A stretch of 64,000 nucleotides of DNA from Methanolobus halotolerans (GTDB lineage: Archaea; Halobacteriota; Methanosarcinia; Methanosarcinales; Methanosarcinaceae): contig NZ_PGGK01000007.1 in NCBI RefSeq assembly GCF_004745425.1, forward strand, positions 1 through 64,000, given 5' to 3'. Positions 17,117-25,750 of the stretch are shown piece by piece. The position numbers were made by a program, and so were the translations under genes. Each line of letters opens with the position of its first letter. The first letter of the stretch is position 1. Below the pieces are notes generated by a model. The model was not told the origin of the DNA, made no database searches, and was given only the letters and a program-made list of their open reading frames with translations.

Positions 17117-18120
17117 TCAAGGGTCTGCTGACCTCCTCCGGCAGATGCTTCCAGGCGTTCCAGAGCCTTGATCACCCTGTCATTGGAAAAATCATGTTCC
17201 TCGCAAAGGAACTCAATGACAGCCTCATTTTTCGGTTTACTCCATTTCAGTTCATAATCATCGGAAACAGGTGGGTCGGTAAAGAAAGCTTTTACAGACT
17301 CCAGATCAGTGATTTCTATTTCCTTTGCTAGCAGCACTTTCTCAATGCTGCCATATTCCCTTACAAGCTTGAGGGCTTTTTTGGGACCGATATTCGCAAG
17401 TCCCTTATTGTAGTCAGTGCCCACACATAGGGCTATATCGATAAGTTGTTCATGAGTGATTCCAAGTTCGGAGAGTGATTCCTCAAGATCGATCACCTCG
17501 GGTTTGACATCTACATATATATTCTTCCCGGGAAGTTTCCTTTTCCCGGAAACCGTCAGGTTCCTCACCACAGACAAAGCGCCGAACAGCAGGGAATCGT
17601 AATCCTGGGAACCGATGAGATCGGCATCCCCTTTTTTGACCATATAGGCGGCCTGTGCCTCACCCTCCGAAGGTGCATCCATAAAAGGGATTCCCAGTCC
17701 AGAAAGCAACTTTTTCGAATCCCCGACAATTGTGGCATCTACCTTAGAGGAAGCCTGTGCATATTTGTATGCTTCCTCTGCAAGTCCTTTTTCCCGGGCC
17801 TCGGCCGACCTTATCATGGCATTCTCACGTACCTCAGCACGTTTTTCAATTGTTCGGGATTTTATTGCGGGAGGTTTGCCATCGAAAACAAAGACAGGTT
17901 TTATTCCTGCTTCCATAAGACTTGCCATCCTGTACAGGATGCCCGAAAGATGAGAGGTGATATTTCCATTGGAATCTTTAAGGGGTGTACCATCCCTCTG
18001 GCGAATAATGCTCAGGAATTGATAAAGAGTATTGTAGGCATCGATGGCAATTACTTTGGAAGACAATCCTGATAACTCCACAGGCCTCTTTTTCAAGAGG
18101 TCCCCTATATCAGTGCCCAT
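17104..18120 (-). CDS. fen: Flap endonuclease FEN-1
   Basis: This structure-specific 5' nuclease processes Okazaki fragments and acts in base excision repair. The 338-aa protein has the N domain ([22 protein letters not shown]), the I domain ([26 protein letters not shown]), the helix-hairpin-helix region ([19 protein letters not shown]) and a C-terminal PCNA-interacting peptide QQTLDQWF. All acidic metal-binding residues expected of the family appear present. The ATG at 18120 follows AAGGACGGTAATTA. It is the last gene of a minus-strand run (18880, 18447, 18120) and overlaps the gpmI stop by 13 bp. Confidence 0.96.
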   Translation of the reverse strand: MGTDIGDLLKKRPVELSGLSSKVIAIDAYNTLYQFLSIIRQRDGTPLKDSNGNITSHLSGILYRMASLMEAGIKPVFVFDGKPPAIKSRTIEKRAEVRENAMIRSAEAREKGLAEEAYKYAQASSKVDATIVGDSKKLLSGLGIPFMDAPSEGEAQAAYMVKKGDADLIGSQDYDSLLFGALSVVRNLTVSGKRKLPGKNIYVDVKPEVIDLEESLSELGITHEQLIDIALCVGTDYNKGLANIGPKKALKLVREYGSIEKVLLAKEIEITDLESVKAFFTDPPVSDDYELKWSKPKNEAVIEFLCEEHDFSNDRVIKALERLEASAGGGQQTLDQWF

Positions 18121-18156
18121 TTAATTACCGTCCTTTATTTCAGAATTATAGCAGAT

Positions 18157-18447
18157 TTATTCGTTCAGCCTTACATCGAGGACTGAATCATCGTTTGCAT
18201 CTATCTTCCCCACTTTTAAGATATTTCCCACCCGATCTATAAGATTTATTTTCGTGACCTGTACCTGATGAATGTCGTTGTTGTCCCTGTTCTTGTGAAC
18301 AATAAGGAGACTTTGCTCTGTAGATTCATTTTTTCCCAGTTTTGCAGCGATGTTCTTTATCAGCTGTTCAAACTCGGAATATATCAGGATCTCAGAACAC
18401 TTACCAGCTTTTTTAATTATTCCTACCGGTTCTAAGTTAATGCGCAT
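18157..18447 (-). CDS. Small protein resembling a shortened TrmO/TsaA-like domain
   Basis: The N-terminus MRINLEPVGIIKKAG and the C-terminus ILKVGKIDANDDSVLDVRLN resemble the two ends of TrmO (TsaA), the tRNA m6t6A methyltransferase, whose usual text is PIGVI... and V.GiDalDGTPvLDIKPY. At 96 aa it lacks the central RSPxRPNPIG SAM-binding block, so it cannot be a normal TrmO. It may be a degenerate or repurposed relative; this resemblance is my inference. GGGGTGCG precedes the ATG at 18447. It lies 36 nt upstream of FEN1 and is probably cotranscribed. Confidence 0.65.
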   Translation of the reverse strand: MRINLEPVGIIKKAGKCSEILIYSEFEQLIKNIAAKLGKNESTEQSLLIVHKNRDNNDIHQVQVTKINLIDRVGNILKVGKIDANDDSVLDVRLNE

Positions 18448-18556
18448 CTACGCACCCCTAATTAGAATGGAAAACATTGAATCCCTGTATGAACACCTTG
18501 TTAATATGGTTTTCGGACTAATGTCAATACATTGATCTGGAAAAAGAAGGCATACT

Positions 18557-18880
18557 TCACCTGTAACGGGTCCTCTCCAGGGAGTTCATTACGTCATCAA
18601 CCCTTACAAGTACCTCGTTCATCTTCTGGTCAAGATTGCCTTCAACACTCTGGACATTCATCCTCAACGAGCGCTCCTTTGCCTCAAGCATATTGTCTAT
18701 TTTTCTAAGGCGCATATCGAGTGAAAGGATCATAGCAGCTAGAGATCCAACCATCACGATAGCTGATAGCACTATCAGAGCATTTGCCGGACTGTACGTG
18801 AATCTTCCGAGCCACTCATAGGTCAAAACAAATGCAGATACTACCATTACAATTGAGAATATTATATCCCGGCTTTCCAT
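18557..18880 (-). CDS. Small membrane protein with two TM helices and coiled coil
   Basis: The 107-aa protein has two hydrophobic segments (about residues 7-22 and 33-54) followed by a charged heptad-like coiled coil (SLDMRLRKIDNMLEAKERSL onward) in the cytosol or outside. AGAGGGAA precedes the ATG at 18880. I recognise no named family. It is first of three minus-strand genes leading to FEN1, but the 109-nt gap to the next gene leaves cotranscription uncertain. Divergent from the presenilin-like gene, sharing an AT-rich 143-bp promoter region. Confidence 0.75.
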   Translation of the reverse strand: MESRDIIFSIVMVVSAFVLTYEWLGRFTYSPANALIVLSAIVMVGSLAAMILSLDMRLRKIDNMLEAKERSLRMNVQSVEGNLDQKMNEVLVRVDDVMNSLERTRYR

Positions 18881-19023
18881 TGTTGTTCCCTCTTTGCTTA
18901 TATGGGCTTCCTATGTATTTATATTATTTTCTATTCGAGTGAGAATTGGCATAATATTAAATATATATACACATAACATATTTGAAACAGATATAAATAT
19001 TTGTAATAACGGGAGTTCATGCA

Positions 19024-19938
19024 TTGAGTTCAGAGAAAAAAAGCATTAAAGAATACAAGCCAATGATTGCAATGGCAGGTATCATTATAATTGTACAGTT
19101 GGTAGCCTTGCTTTTAGCCACACCCATGGTGGCCGAAGACATGATGGCTTTCGAAGACCCTGATTCTGCCTCAAACAGCATTCTTTACATAATTGCCATA
19201 CTCATCTTCACATTCCTGTTATTGATGGCTATGAAACGAGGAATGCAGTGGATAATACAACTCACCATATTGCTAGCAGTGAGTGCCACAATGTATTATG
19301 TATTCTATGCCTTGCTGTCGCTTACAGAAATGTCGATCATGACCAACAATGCAGTGTCTGTAACCATTGCCTTGATCCTCACGGGCCTGCTTTATAAATT
19401 CCCGGAGTGGTATGTGATAAACACAATCGGACTCATCATCGGTGCAGGAGCAAGTGCCATATTCGGAATATCGCTTTCCATAATACCGGTAGTGGTCCTT
19501 CTTGCACTCCTGGCGATATATGATGCAATTGCAGTGTACAAGACAAAACACATGATAGACCTTGCTGAAGGAGTTATGGATTTACGCCTGCCTATACTGT
19601 TTGTGATGCCAAAGCATCTCAAGTACTCCTTTATCAGGGATTCTTTCAAAAAAGAAGAAGGAGAGGAAAGAGAGGCTTTTTTCATGGGACTTGGCGATGC
19701 CATCATGCCAACCATACTTGTAGTATCTGCAAACATATTCCTTACAGATACATACCGGATAGGTGGATTCATAAATATCCCGGCATTGGGAGCCATGATA
19801 GGCACTATTGCCGGATTCGCCGTATTGACAATACTTGTGATGAAAGGTAAACCGCAGGCAGGACTGCCATTCCTGAATGGAGGCGTTATCCTAGGCTACA
19901 TTGCAGGCGTCCTGATAGGAGGAACACCCCTCTATTAA
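19024..19938 (+). CDS. Presenilin-family intramembrane aspartyl protease (PSH)
   Basis: This is a multi-pass membrane protease of 304 aa with about nine hydrophobic segments. The two catalytic aspartates are in IYDAIAVYKT (YD motif, about residue 178) and FMGLGDAIMP (GLGD motif, about residue 225). The PAL-equivalent loop is QAGLPFLNGG near the C-terminus. Archaeal presenilin homologs cut transmembrane helices; natural substrates in methanogens are unknown. The gene starts with TTG at 19024, 8 nt after GGGAG; the nearby ATG at 19019 is out of frame. A TATA-rich promoter (ATATATATAC) lies about 60 nt upstream. Confidence 0.9.
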   Translation: MSSEKKSIKEYKPMIAMAGIIIIVQLVALLLATPMVAEDMMAFEDPDSASNSILYIIAILIFTFLLLMAMKRGMQWIIQLTILLAVSATMYYVFYALLSLTEMSIMTNNAVSVTIALILTGLLYKFPEWYVINTIGLIIGAGASAIFGISLSIIPVVVLLALLAIYDAIAVYKTKHMIDLAEGVMDLRLPILFVMPKHLKYSFIRDSFKKEEGEEREAFFMGLGDAIMPTILVVSANIFLTDTYRIGGFINIPALGAMIGTIAGFAVLTILVMKGKPQAGLPFLNGGVILGYIAGVLIGGTPLY

Positions 19939-19941
19939 AAA

Positions 19942-20430
19942 TCATTCTTCTTCTGGGAGTTCCGAAACTATATTACATACGGAGCAGGTCTGGCTCCCAC
20001 TCTCTTTTTCGGAATCCTGACAACTCCGGGATTCCCGGCAACTGAACTCCGAGTCCAGGGAGCGCGTTCCTTCTGCTAATACAGCAGCATTTGAGATCGT
20101 GGAGGCTATCAGGATGGCATCGAATATCTCTTCCTTTGACACACCAAGCCTTTTAGCAACTCTCACATGGGTCTTAAGGCAGTACTCACACCTGAGTGCA
20201 GAAGAAACCGCTACGCATATCAGTTCAATGGTCTTTGGATCCATACGTTTGAACTCACGCATGACACTGTTCTCATATATCATTCGGGGGATGAACAGCT
20301 CCGGGATGTCCTTCATGAAATTGATAATATATGGTATCTCACCATATCTTTTTTCCACATCTGTAAGAATATCATCCACAGCTTCATTGGTTTCCTGGTC
20401 AAGGATTTTCCGTATCTTTTCGATTTCCAT
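19942..20430 (-). CDS. AhpD-like carboxymuconolactone decarboxylase-family protein with Cys-rich tail
   Basis: This 162-aa protein has a CMD/AhpD core (about residues 15-115) and the redox motif CEYCLKTH (CxxCxxxH) followed by RVAKRLGVSKEEIFDAIL. This supports a disulfide-based peroxidase or reductase role. A 45-residue C-terminal extension is Ser/Glu-rich with five more Cys (SCRESRSC, CSVC), which is unusual and might bind metal or form disulfides. It lies 36 nt downstream of mmp7 on the same strand and may be read from the MCR-activation operon. It ends 3 nt from the convergent presenilin-type gene. Confidence 0.85.
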   Translation of the reverse strand: MEIEKIRKILDQETNEAVDDILTDVEKRYGEIPYIINFMKDIPELFIPRMIYENSVMREFKRMDPKTIELICVAVSSALRCEYCLKTHVRVAKRLGVSKEEIFDAILIASTISNAAVLAEGTRSLDSEFSCRESRSCQDSEKESGSQTCSVCNIVSELPEEE

Positions 20431-20466
20431 GAGAGCAGCCTCATCTACTATAGAGCGGAATATTAT

Positions 20467-21402
20467 CTAAATGGCAAAACCAACCTCAGACTCACGTTTG
20501 ATTTTGACCAATATATAATTTTTCATTTTTGACGGAGTTATCCTTGCAAGTTCGAAGAGTCTTATACCTTCATCGAATTCAAGATTCTCTATCTTTTCAT
20601 GGAATTCCCCGTACGGAAGTTTTATCCGCAGGCCATCAAGCTGCAGGGTTATCGGAGCAGGCGCAAGCACCTGTCCTATCTGAGGTACTTGCTCATGTAC
20701 TTCCTTCATGACACGGGGAGGCAGTACTGCCAGAGGGTCCTTTGCAATCTCCTCACGCATTTGCTTTACAATGTCGGCAACTTTCTGGTTCATGATATCA
20801 AGTGAACTTATCTCTTCCGACTTACGAAGGCGGTGAGCTACTCTTCCTATGTTGCCCACATATACGTCGGCATTGGCAACGTCCTCTGTTTTAAGATCGG
20901 GGCCTCCTGTCACAACTTTGGGGATCCGCACACCTTCAAGCAGCTTTGGTTTCTTGTTTCTGATACAATCACTGAAGGTACCAAAAGAAAAGACTGCAAT
21001 ATCATGCTCATTGATGAGCTTTCGCTCATAATCCGCGGACAGAGCAACTCTCCTCCCCATCCCCCTTGCAAGACCCAGCATATTAGTGTTCGCACCATCC
21101 CTGCGAAGATGTTCCGCAACATCGCAGGCAGAGTGAGGCAGGTGATGAGAGGCCAGGGTGGGGGATACTACGGCTATTTCCGTACCTGTCAGCGGAGCCT
21201 TTGTGAGAGTGCCAAGCAGTTTCGTACCAAGCTCCTCTATAAGATGAACATCATCCCTGGGTATCAGCATGATCAAAGTGACCTCTGTTGCAGCAGGAAC
21301 CTTCTGAATGAGGTATCCCCCCAGGTCCTCCAGAAGTTCGGTTATAAGAGTGTGCTTATGGACACCACCCTCATATATGTACGGTTCAAGCACTGCAGCC
21401 AT
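20467..21402 (-). CDS. mmp7: Methanogenesis marker protein 7 (MCR activation complex subunit)
   Basis: The 311-aa protein matches the Mmp7 family by its N-terminus (LEPYIYEGGVHKHTLITELL, EDLGGYLIQK), the central CDVAEHLRRDGANTNMLGLA and VTGGPDLK segments and its length. In published work Mmp7 copurifies with McrC, Mmp3, Mmp17 and component A2 in the ATP-driven complex that reduces the nickel cofactor F430 of methyl-coenzyme M reductase and that holds complex Fe-S clusters. The several Cys residues here (including CDVAE, DCIRN) are candidates for such ligands; I cannot assign them. The start overlaps the last base of mmp17, implying translational coupling. Confidence 0.9.
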   Translation of the reverse strand: MAAVLEPYIYEGGVHKHTLITELLEDLGGYLIQKVPAATEVTLIMLIPRDDVHLIEELGTKLLGTLTKAPLTGTEIAVVSPTLASHHLPHSACDVAEHLRRDGANTNMLGLARGMGRRVALSADYERKLINEHDIAVFSFGTFSDCIRNKKPKLLEGVRIPKVVTGGPDLKTEDVANADVYVGNIGRVAHRLRKSEEISSLDIMNQKVADIVKQMREEIAKDPLAVLPPRVMKEVHEQVPQIGQVLAPAPITLQLDGLRIKLPYGEFHEKIENLEFDEGIRLFELARITPSKMKNYILVKIKRESEVGFAI

Positions 21403-22001
21403 TATTTCTCCTCCTGTAGTTGCTCAAGGATCATGTGTCCTTCCTCGATCCATTCGGATTTCAGGTTGTCCTCGCTCGCCACGAAAATAAAATAATTGTC
21501 CTTCATGGAGTGATAACGCACCCTGAAACCCTCAGGAGTTGACCTTATGGCCATTTCCACCAGTCTTGACAACAGGGTTTGTTTGGGATCGGCAACTAGC
21601 ATCTCTTCCAGGAAACTAATCTCCTTTTCAGGGTCTTCTTTCTGCCTTATAAGCAAGGTCTTTCTTTCAGGTTGTATGACATTGCCACGGCTATACCTTG
21701 CCCATAGCTTTTCCAGCAGTGCAGGCAGATACTTTTCTTCATTCATTGTGAGCTTAATCTCTTTTTTTTCCAGATTTCCGTATCCTACCTCCGCAAAGTC
21801 CGACAACTTCACAGGTGACTGACTTCCCCTCAGGACGATAGCCATCTGAAAAAGGGAATCCTCCGGCCTGATGACAACTTTAATCCTTCCGATGGCCCCT
21901 CCCAGTACAAGCTCGGAGATAATATCCGAAATGATGCTCCTGTATGCTGCACCTTCTTCCGGAACCGTGGATTCGACGATAAAGGTCTCGAGAGCTTCCA
22001 T
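21402..22001 (-). CDS. mmp17: Methanogenesis marker protein 17 (MCR activation complex subunit)
   Basis: The 199-aa protein is identified by position between mmp15 and mmp7 and by its sequence (VESTVPEEGAAYRSIISDII, FAEVGYGNLEKKEIKL, STPEGFRVRYHSMKDNYFIF). Mmp17 is a known component of the MCR-activating complex with Mmp7, Mmp3, McrC and A2. It has no Cys cluster, so it is likely structural or regulatory in that complex. It starts 5 nt after the mmp15 stop and overlaps mmp7 by one base. There is no membrane segment. Confidence 0.88.
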   Translation of the reverse strand: MEALETFIVESTVPEEGAAYRSIISDIISELVLGGAIGRIKVVIRPEDSLFQMAIVLRGSQSPVKLSDFAEVGYGNLEKKEIKLTMNEEKYLPALLEKLWARYSRGNVIQPERKTLLIRQKEDPEKEISFLEEMLVADPKQTLLSRLVEMAIRSTPEGFRVRYHSMKDNYFIFVASEDNLKSEWIEEGHMILEQLQEEK

Positions 22002-22006
22002 ATAAG

Positions 22007-23248
22007 TTACTCCTCTACATATCCCGAAGAGAGCAAAGCACTACCAACCGCACCGATCAGATGGGAATTCGGAGGAACAAGCACTTTTATCTTGAGTAGT
22101 TCGCTGAGCGCCTTGGGAACACCCTCGATGAGGGATGAACCGCCCACAAGTATAAGTGGCTCTTTGACATCGACTTCCTGCAATTGCTGTTCATATATCT
22201 GTTCAACAACACTGTAACAGGCAGCTGCGGCAACATCCTCAGGAGTCGAGCCCTTGGCAAGGGAATTTACCAGTGACTGGATACCGAAAACTATACAATA
22301 ACTGTTCATACTCACTTTTTCCTGCATACCTTTTACCGCAAGGGCACCGAGTTCAGTAATATCTATACCCAGCCTCTTGGCAGTCATATCCAGGAAACGT
22401 CCAGAAGCACCTGCACAGATACCCCCCATTGTGAACATTCCCGGTATGCCGTCCTCGACCGATATGGCCTTGTTGTCCATACCACCGATGTCAATTACAG
22501 TAGCAGAACCTTTTTGCTTGCCGGCGAGGTACACAGCTCCCTTGGAGTTGACCGTGATCTCTTCCTGTATCAGTTGAGCATTGAAGTGCTCACCTACCAG
22601 GAAACGACCGTAGCCTGTGGTCCCCATAGCCTGTATATCCTCCCGTTTTACACCTGCTTCCTCAAGCGCATGATCGAAGGCTTCTGTCGCACTCTCAATT
22701 ACCTTGATTGTCGGCACCCATCCGGAACCAATTATTTTGTCATCCTTCATGATTACTGCCTTGGTCGTGGTGGAACCCGAATCGATACCTGCGGTCAGGC
22801 CGCTCTGATGTTCCCTTGCGAGCAGATGCCTGCGCCTTGCAATGGTTGTAAGGGCCTCCATACGTGTCAAAAGGGTCGCAGCTGTAGTGCGTTCCGTGAA
22901 AGAATAGCTGATAACAGGGATATCCGAATGTCTGTGAATATAACGCCTTACCTCGTTCCTGACGATAGCAGCTTCTGCGCACCTGAAACATGAAGTAATG
23001 AAAACACCATCCACATCTGCAATACCTTCTACGACAGCCTTTGCCCTTGCCATCATAAGTCGAAGATCAGGACTTGCCGCCTCCAAACCGAATTCCTTTC
23101 CGATCGTATCCAGGGAGGAAACATCAATCTCAGGATACACAAGCCGCGCGTTGACAGATTCCGCCACTGACTCTAGTTCACCGTGCACTCCGGCATACTC
23201 AGAACCACAGGATACCAGGGCAACTTTTACAACGGCTTCTTCTTTCAT
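22007..23248 (-). CDS. mmp15: Methanogenesis marker protein 15, BcrAD/BadFG-type ATPase
   Basis: The 413-aa protein has an N-terminal domain with [13 protein letters not shown] and a C-terminal ASKHA ATPase domain: phosphate-1 [16 protein letters not shown] (about residue 150), [11 protein letters not shown], and the cluster segment [12 protein letters not shown] typical of 2-hydroxyacyl-CoA dehydratase activators (ArCP/BadFG family). Those relatives use ATP hydrolysis to drive low-potential electron transfer through a [4Fe-4S] cluster. That makes Mmp15 a candidate reductant source for a methanogen-specific redox step; this role is inferred. It overlaps mmp5 by 4 nt (ATGA). Confidence 0.92.
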   Translation of the reverse strand: MKEEAVVKVALVSCGSEYAGVHGELESVAESVNARLVYPEIDVSSLDTIGKEFGLEAASPDLRLMMARAKAVVEGIADVDGVFITSCFRCAEAAIVRNEVRRYIHRHSDIPVISYSFTERTTAATLLTRMEALTTIARRRHLLAREHQSGLTAGIDSGSTTTKAVIMKDDKIIGSGWVPTIKVIESATEAFDHALEEAGVKREDIQAMGTTGYGRFLVGEHFNAQLIQEEITVNSKGAVYLAGKQKGSATVIDIGGMDNKAISVEDGIPGMFTMGGICAGASGRFLDMTAKRLGIDITELGALAVKGMQEKVSMNSYCIVFGIQSLVNSLAKGSTPEDVAAAACYSVVEQIYEQQLQEVDVKEPLILVGGSSLIEGVPKALSELLKIKVLVPPNSHLIGAVGSALLSSGYVEE

Positions 23249-23706
23249 TCTTCACCTTCCTTTTCATCTTTCGGTAGGGACTTTAAGAACTCACCTATCT
23301 TGTAAACGAATTCCCTTGCTTCGTCATCCCCTTTCGGATAGTCCACTTCAAGGATGGGCATGTCACGTTGTCTGATGAGGAATTTAGTGAGTTCATTGGT
23401 ACGTGCGCAACCCATGCAACCAAATGCCATCGGAGATTCGTTCACAATTATCGCGGCTTCTGCTTCATCTATCATAGGACCCACTATCGCCATTCTTCCC
23501 CTGACACCCGCAGGCACTTCAACTGCTGCATATTTCAATCCCATTTTTGGTTCTTCCGGTGTTATATTCAGAGGAGGGGAATCCACACCCACAGTAGATA
23601 CCTTTTCCTTTATCTTTGCCATCATAGCAATGGGTGTGTGACCGAATCTCTCAACCAGGTCAGAAAGGATCAGGCTGTTCGTAGGATAAATAATGACTTT
23701 TACCAT
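23245..23706 (-). CDS. mmp5: Methanogenesis marker protein 5
   Basis: At 153 aa it is recognisable by [20 protein letters not shown] and the Cys motif [18 protein letters not shown], which fits the Mmp5 family. The C-terminus is Lys/Glu-rich. The function is unsolved; co-occurrence and operon position tie it to MCR maturation or activation. The Cys pair spaced CxxC could bind metal. The stop codon overlaps the mmp15 start, and mmp6 ends 9 nt upstream, so it is in the middle of a tightly packed operon. Confidence 0.9.
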   Translation of the reverse strand: MVKVIIYPTNSLILSDLVERFGHTPIAMMAKIKEKVSTVGVDSPPLNITPEEPKMGLKYAAVEVPAGVRGRMAIVGPMIDEAEAAIIVNESPMAFGCMGCARTNELTKFLIRQRDMPILEVDYPKGDDEAREFVYKIGEFLKSLPKDEKEGEE

Positions 23707-23715
23707 AATAATGCC

Positions 23716-24150
23716 TCATAAATCGGATCTGATAATATCTTCCAGTTGTTCGATCTCGAACTTCTTCTTTTCCGGAGTCTTTTTCAGAGGAACCTTCTTC
23801 TCATAATCATCCAGGGCCCTACCTATCATGGGAAGCATCTGGACCTCTTCTCTCAGATAATGGAAGCCAGGCCTTGGTCCTCCTCCCCTGCTTGCACGAC
23901 AGCGCCTCTCATCTCCGGGAGGAAAACCTCTTTCCTTCACAAAGATATGGTTTCTGTCCAGGTCAACAACTTCCTGTATGACCCTGTTGACATCTTTCCT
24001 CGGACCTGTGACCATAGTCCCGAAACATGTCTCTTTAATCACTATACTTGTTTCGGACTCGTATATCTTCATTGCAGCATCTATAGGCAGGACGCTGTCA
24101 GAGCTTATCACCACGATCTTGGTAATAACATCATCTTCCTTCCCCGACAT
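23716..24150 (-). CDS. mmp6: Methanogenesis marker protein 6
   Basis: The 144-aa protein has the Mmp6 features VISSDSVLPIDAAMKIYES, KETCFGTMVTGPRKDV and the distinctive RGGGPRPGFHYLREE. The C-terminal 25 residues are Lys-rich. The family is found in methanogens and related MCR-bearing archaea; no biochemical function is assigned. Its ATG overlaps the mmp3 stop (24150), consistent with translational coupling. Confidence 0.9.
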   Translation of the reverse strand: MSGKEDDVITKIVVISSDSVLPIDAAMKIYESETSIVIKETCFGTMVTGPRKDVNRVIQEVVDLDRNHIFVKERGFPPGDERRCRASRGGGPRPGFHYLREEVQMLPMIGRALDDYEKKVPLKKTPEKKKFEIEQLEDIIRSDL

Positions 24151-25712
24151 TATTCTTCCTCCAGGCTGCTTTCTATTACATACATGACATCTCCGTCTTT
24201 GAGATTTGCGAGCTTATCCATCTCAAGGATCTTTCCGATAATGTTCGTATTGGTGAACTTCTCACCGGTAGGTCCGAAAAGATCACTATCCTCTGCTTTC
24301 ACACCAACCATACCAGCTCTTTTGGCCGCCTGATTGGTCACACCTATCTCAGCGGCACTCACCTTTCCCCGGGGAGTGTTCTCTGGCAGGATCTCCTTAT
24401 ACTTCTCCGCTTCTTTTTCTGCCTTGAAAATATAAGTATTATCATATGTCATAAGAACAGGCAGAACACCCACAGGTTTGTACTGCATTTCCGTTGCATG
24501 CCTGAAAAAGTCAATTGTCTTTGGAGCAAGCTCATCATAGAGTTCGACCTTTACAAGATGTTGCGGGTCCACACCTGTAAGGGTAACTTTTCCTTCCCTT
24601 AGTATGTCTATAGTTGTCTCCGGAGTCTGCCTGACAATAAAACCATCGTCTTCCACATATCCCTCCCTGGCAATCTCCACACCCATGCCAGCCATTTCAG
24701 TTTCAGCTTCCAGATGGCTTATTCCCGGAAGCATTATGGACGGAGGTGATTTCTCTACTGTTATCTTCTGGCCGGTCTTTGCCATTTTTGCAAGTTGAAG
24801 ACCCCTGACAACGTGGCCGACTACCGAGTGCATGATGGTCGAGGTCCTGTCATCCGTAGCGATGAACAATTTACCTGAGCCATATCCCACCGTCCTGACA
24901 AATACAGAACCAGCCGATCGCGGCTCAAAATTCTCATAAGTTACCAGCTCACCCTGGAAACGGTGGTCGGAAATGAAAGACGTTGACACAAAATCAATAT
25001 TGAACACGCCATCCCTTGTGACCGCATACAGGTGTTCCGCGCCTTCGGGAGCTTCCGGGTCCACCTCTATCTCCAGATAGGTGAATATCTTCGCACCGTC
25101 TTCAAGTCTTGTCGAGAGATCCGTAGTGGAGATATGCTCTCCTACCTGCTCCCATTCTATAAAGGGCTCAATATCCAGCACACGATCATTCTTACCCAGC
25201 TCAAGCAGGATATGTTTCCCGCTTATCACTTTTGCGAATGCGCCTTCTTCAGGTCCGCCATATTCAGCAACATGTTTATCCCGGGTAAAAATGAGGTGTG
25301 TGTTACCGGGATCGCCACCTCCTGCAGCGAACATGATCTCAAAGGCTTTGAACTCCATGTTTCCCCTGACGCTGCTTGTGTCAGAAACAAAAGGACCAAA
25401 GGCAATGGCATCCTTACTTACCCAGCGCACAGGCAGATCGCTGTATTCCCCATAGCTAGACACCCATCTTTGCTTTGAAGGGGAAGGAGTCTCATCCAGC
25501 TCGATTTTGAAATCACCCTTTGATGTCCTCACAGTATATTCCAGAGAGCCCTCTGCCTTAAGATCACCTCTCTCTACAAGGATTCCGACTACTGTGCCTT
25601 TTCTATAAGGAGCGTTTGACACCCTGATCGCATCTTCAAGGGTTGAACCTTCCTGCAACTCGATCTCGTAACCATTAATCTCCACCTTAATTTCATCACT
25701 CGTGTCAAACAC
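24150..25712 (-). CDS. mmp3: Methanogenesis marker protein 3 (cyclophilin-like; MCR activation complex subunit)
   Basis: This 520-aa protein belongs to the Mmp3/UPF0288 family. It has an N-terminal ubiquitin-like segment (KVEINGYEIELQEGSTLEDA), repeated beta-rich middle regions, and a C-terminal peptidyl-prolyl isomerase-like block (VELYDELAPKTIDFFRHATE, GVLPVLMTYDNTYIFK). Mmp3 is reported in the McrC-Mmp7-Mmp17-A2 activation complex. Whether it isomerises prolines is unknown. It starts 38 nt after atwA and overlaps mmp6 by one base. Confidence 0.92.
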   Translation of the reverse strand: MFDTSDEIKVEINGYEIELQEGSTLEDAIRVSNAPYRKGTVVGILVERGDLKAEGSLEYTVRTSKGDFKIELDETPSPSKQRWVSSYGEYSDLPVRWVSKDAIAFGPFVSDTSSVRGNMEFKAFEIMFAAGGGDPGNTHLIFTRDKHVAEYGGPEEGAFAKVISGKHILLELGKNDRVLDIEPFIEWEQVGEHISTTDLSTRLEDGAKIFTYLEIEVDPEAPEGAEHLYAVTRDGVFNIDFVSTSFISDHRFQGELVTYENFEPRSAGSVFVRTVGYGSGKLFIATDDRTSTIMHSVVGHVVRGLQLAKMAKTGQKITVEKSPPSIMLPGISHLEAETEMAGMGVEIAREGYVEDDGFIVRQTPETTIDILREGKVTLTGVDPQHLVKVELYDELAPKTIDFFRHATEMQYKPVGVLPVLMTYDNTYIFKAEKEAEKYKEILPENTPRGKVSAAEIGVTNQAAKRAGMVGVKAEDSDLFGPTGEKFTNTNIIGKILEMDKLANLKDGDVMYVIESSLEEE

Positions 25713-25750
25713 CTCTTATATAAGCAGAATTAGATACTCTCAGTTCCCTG

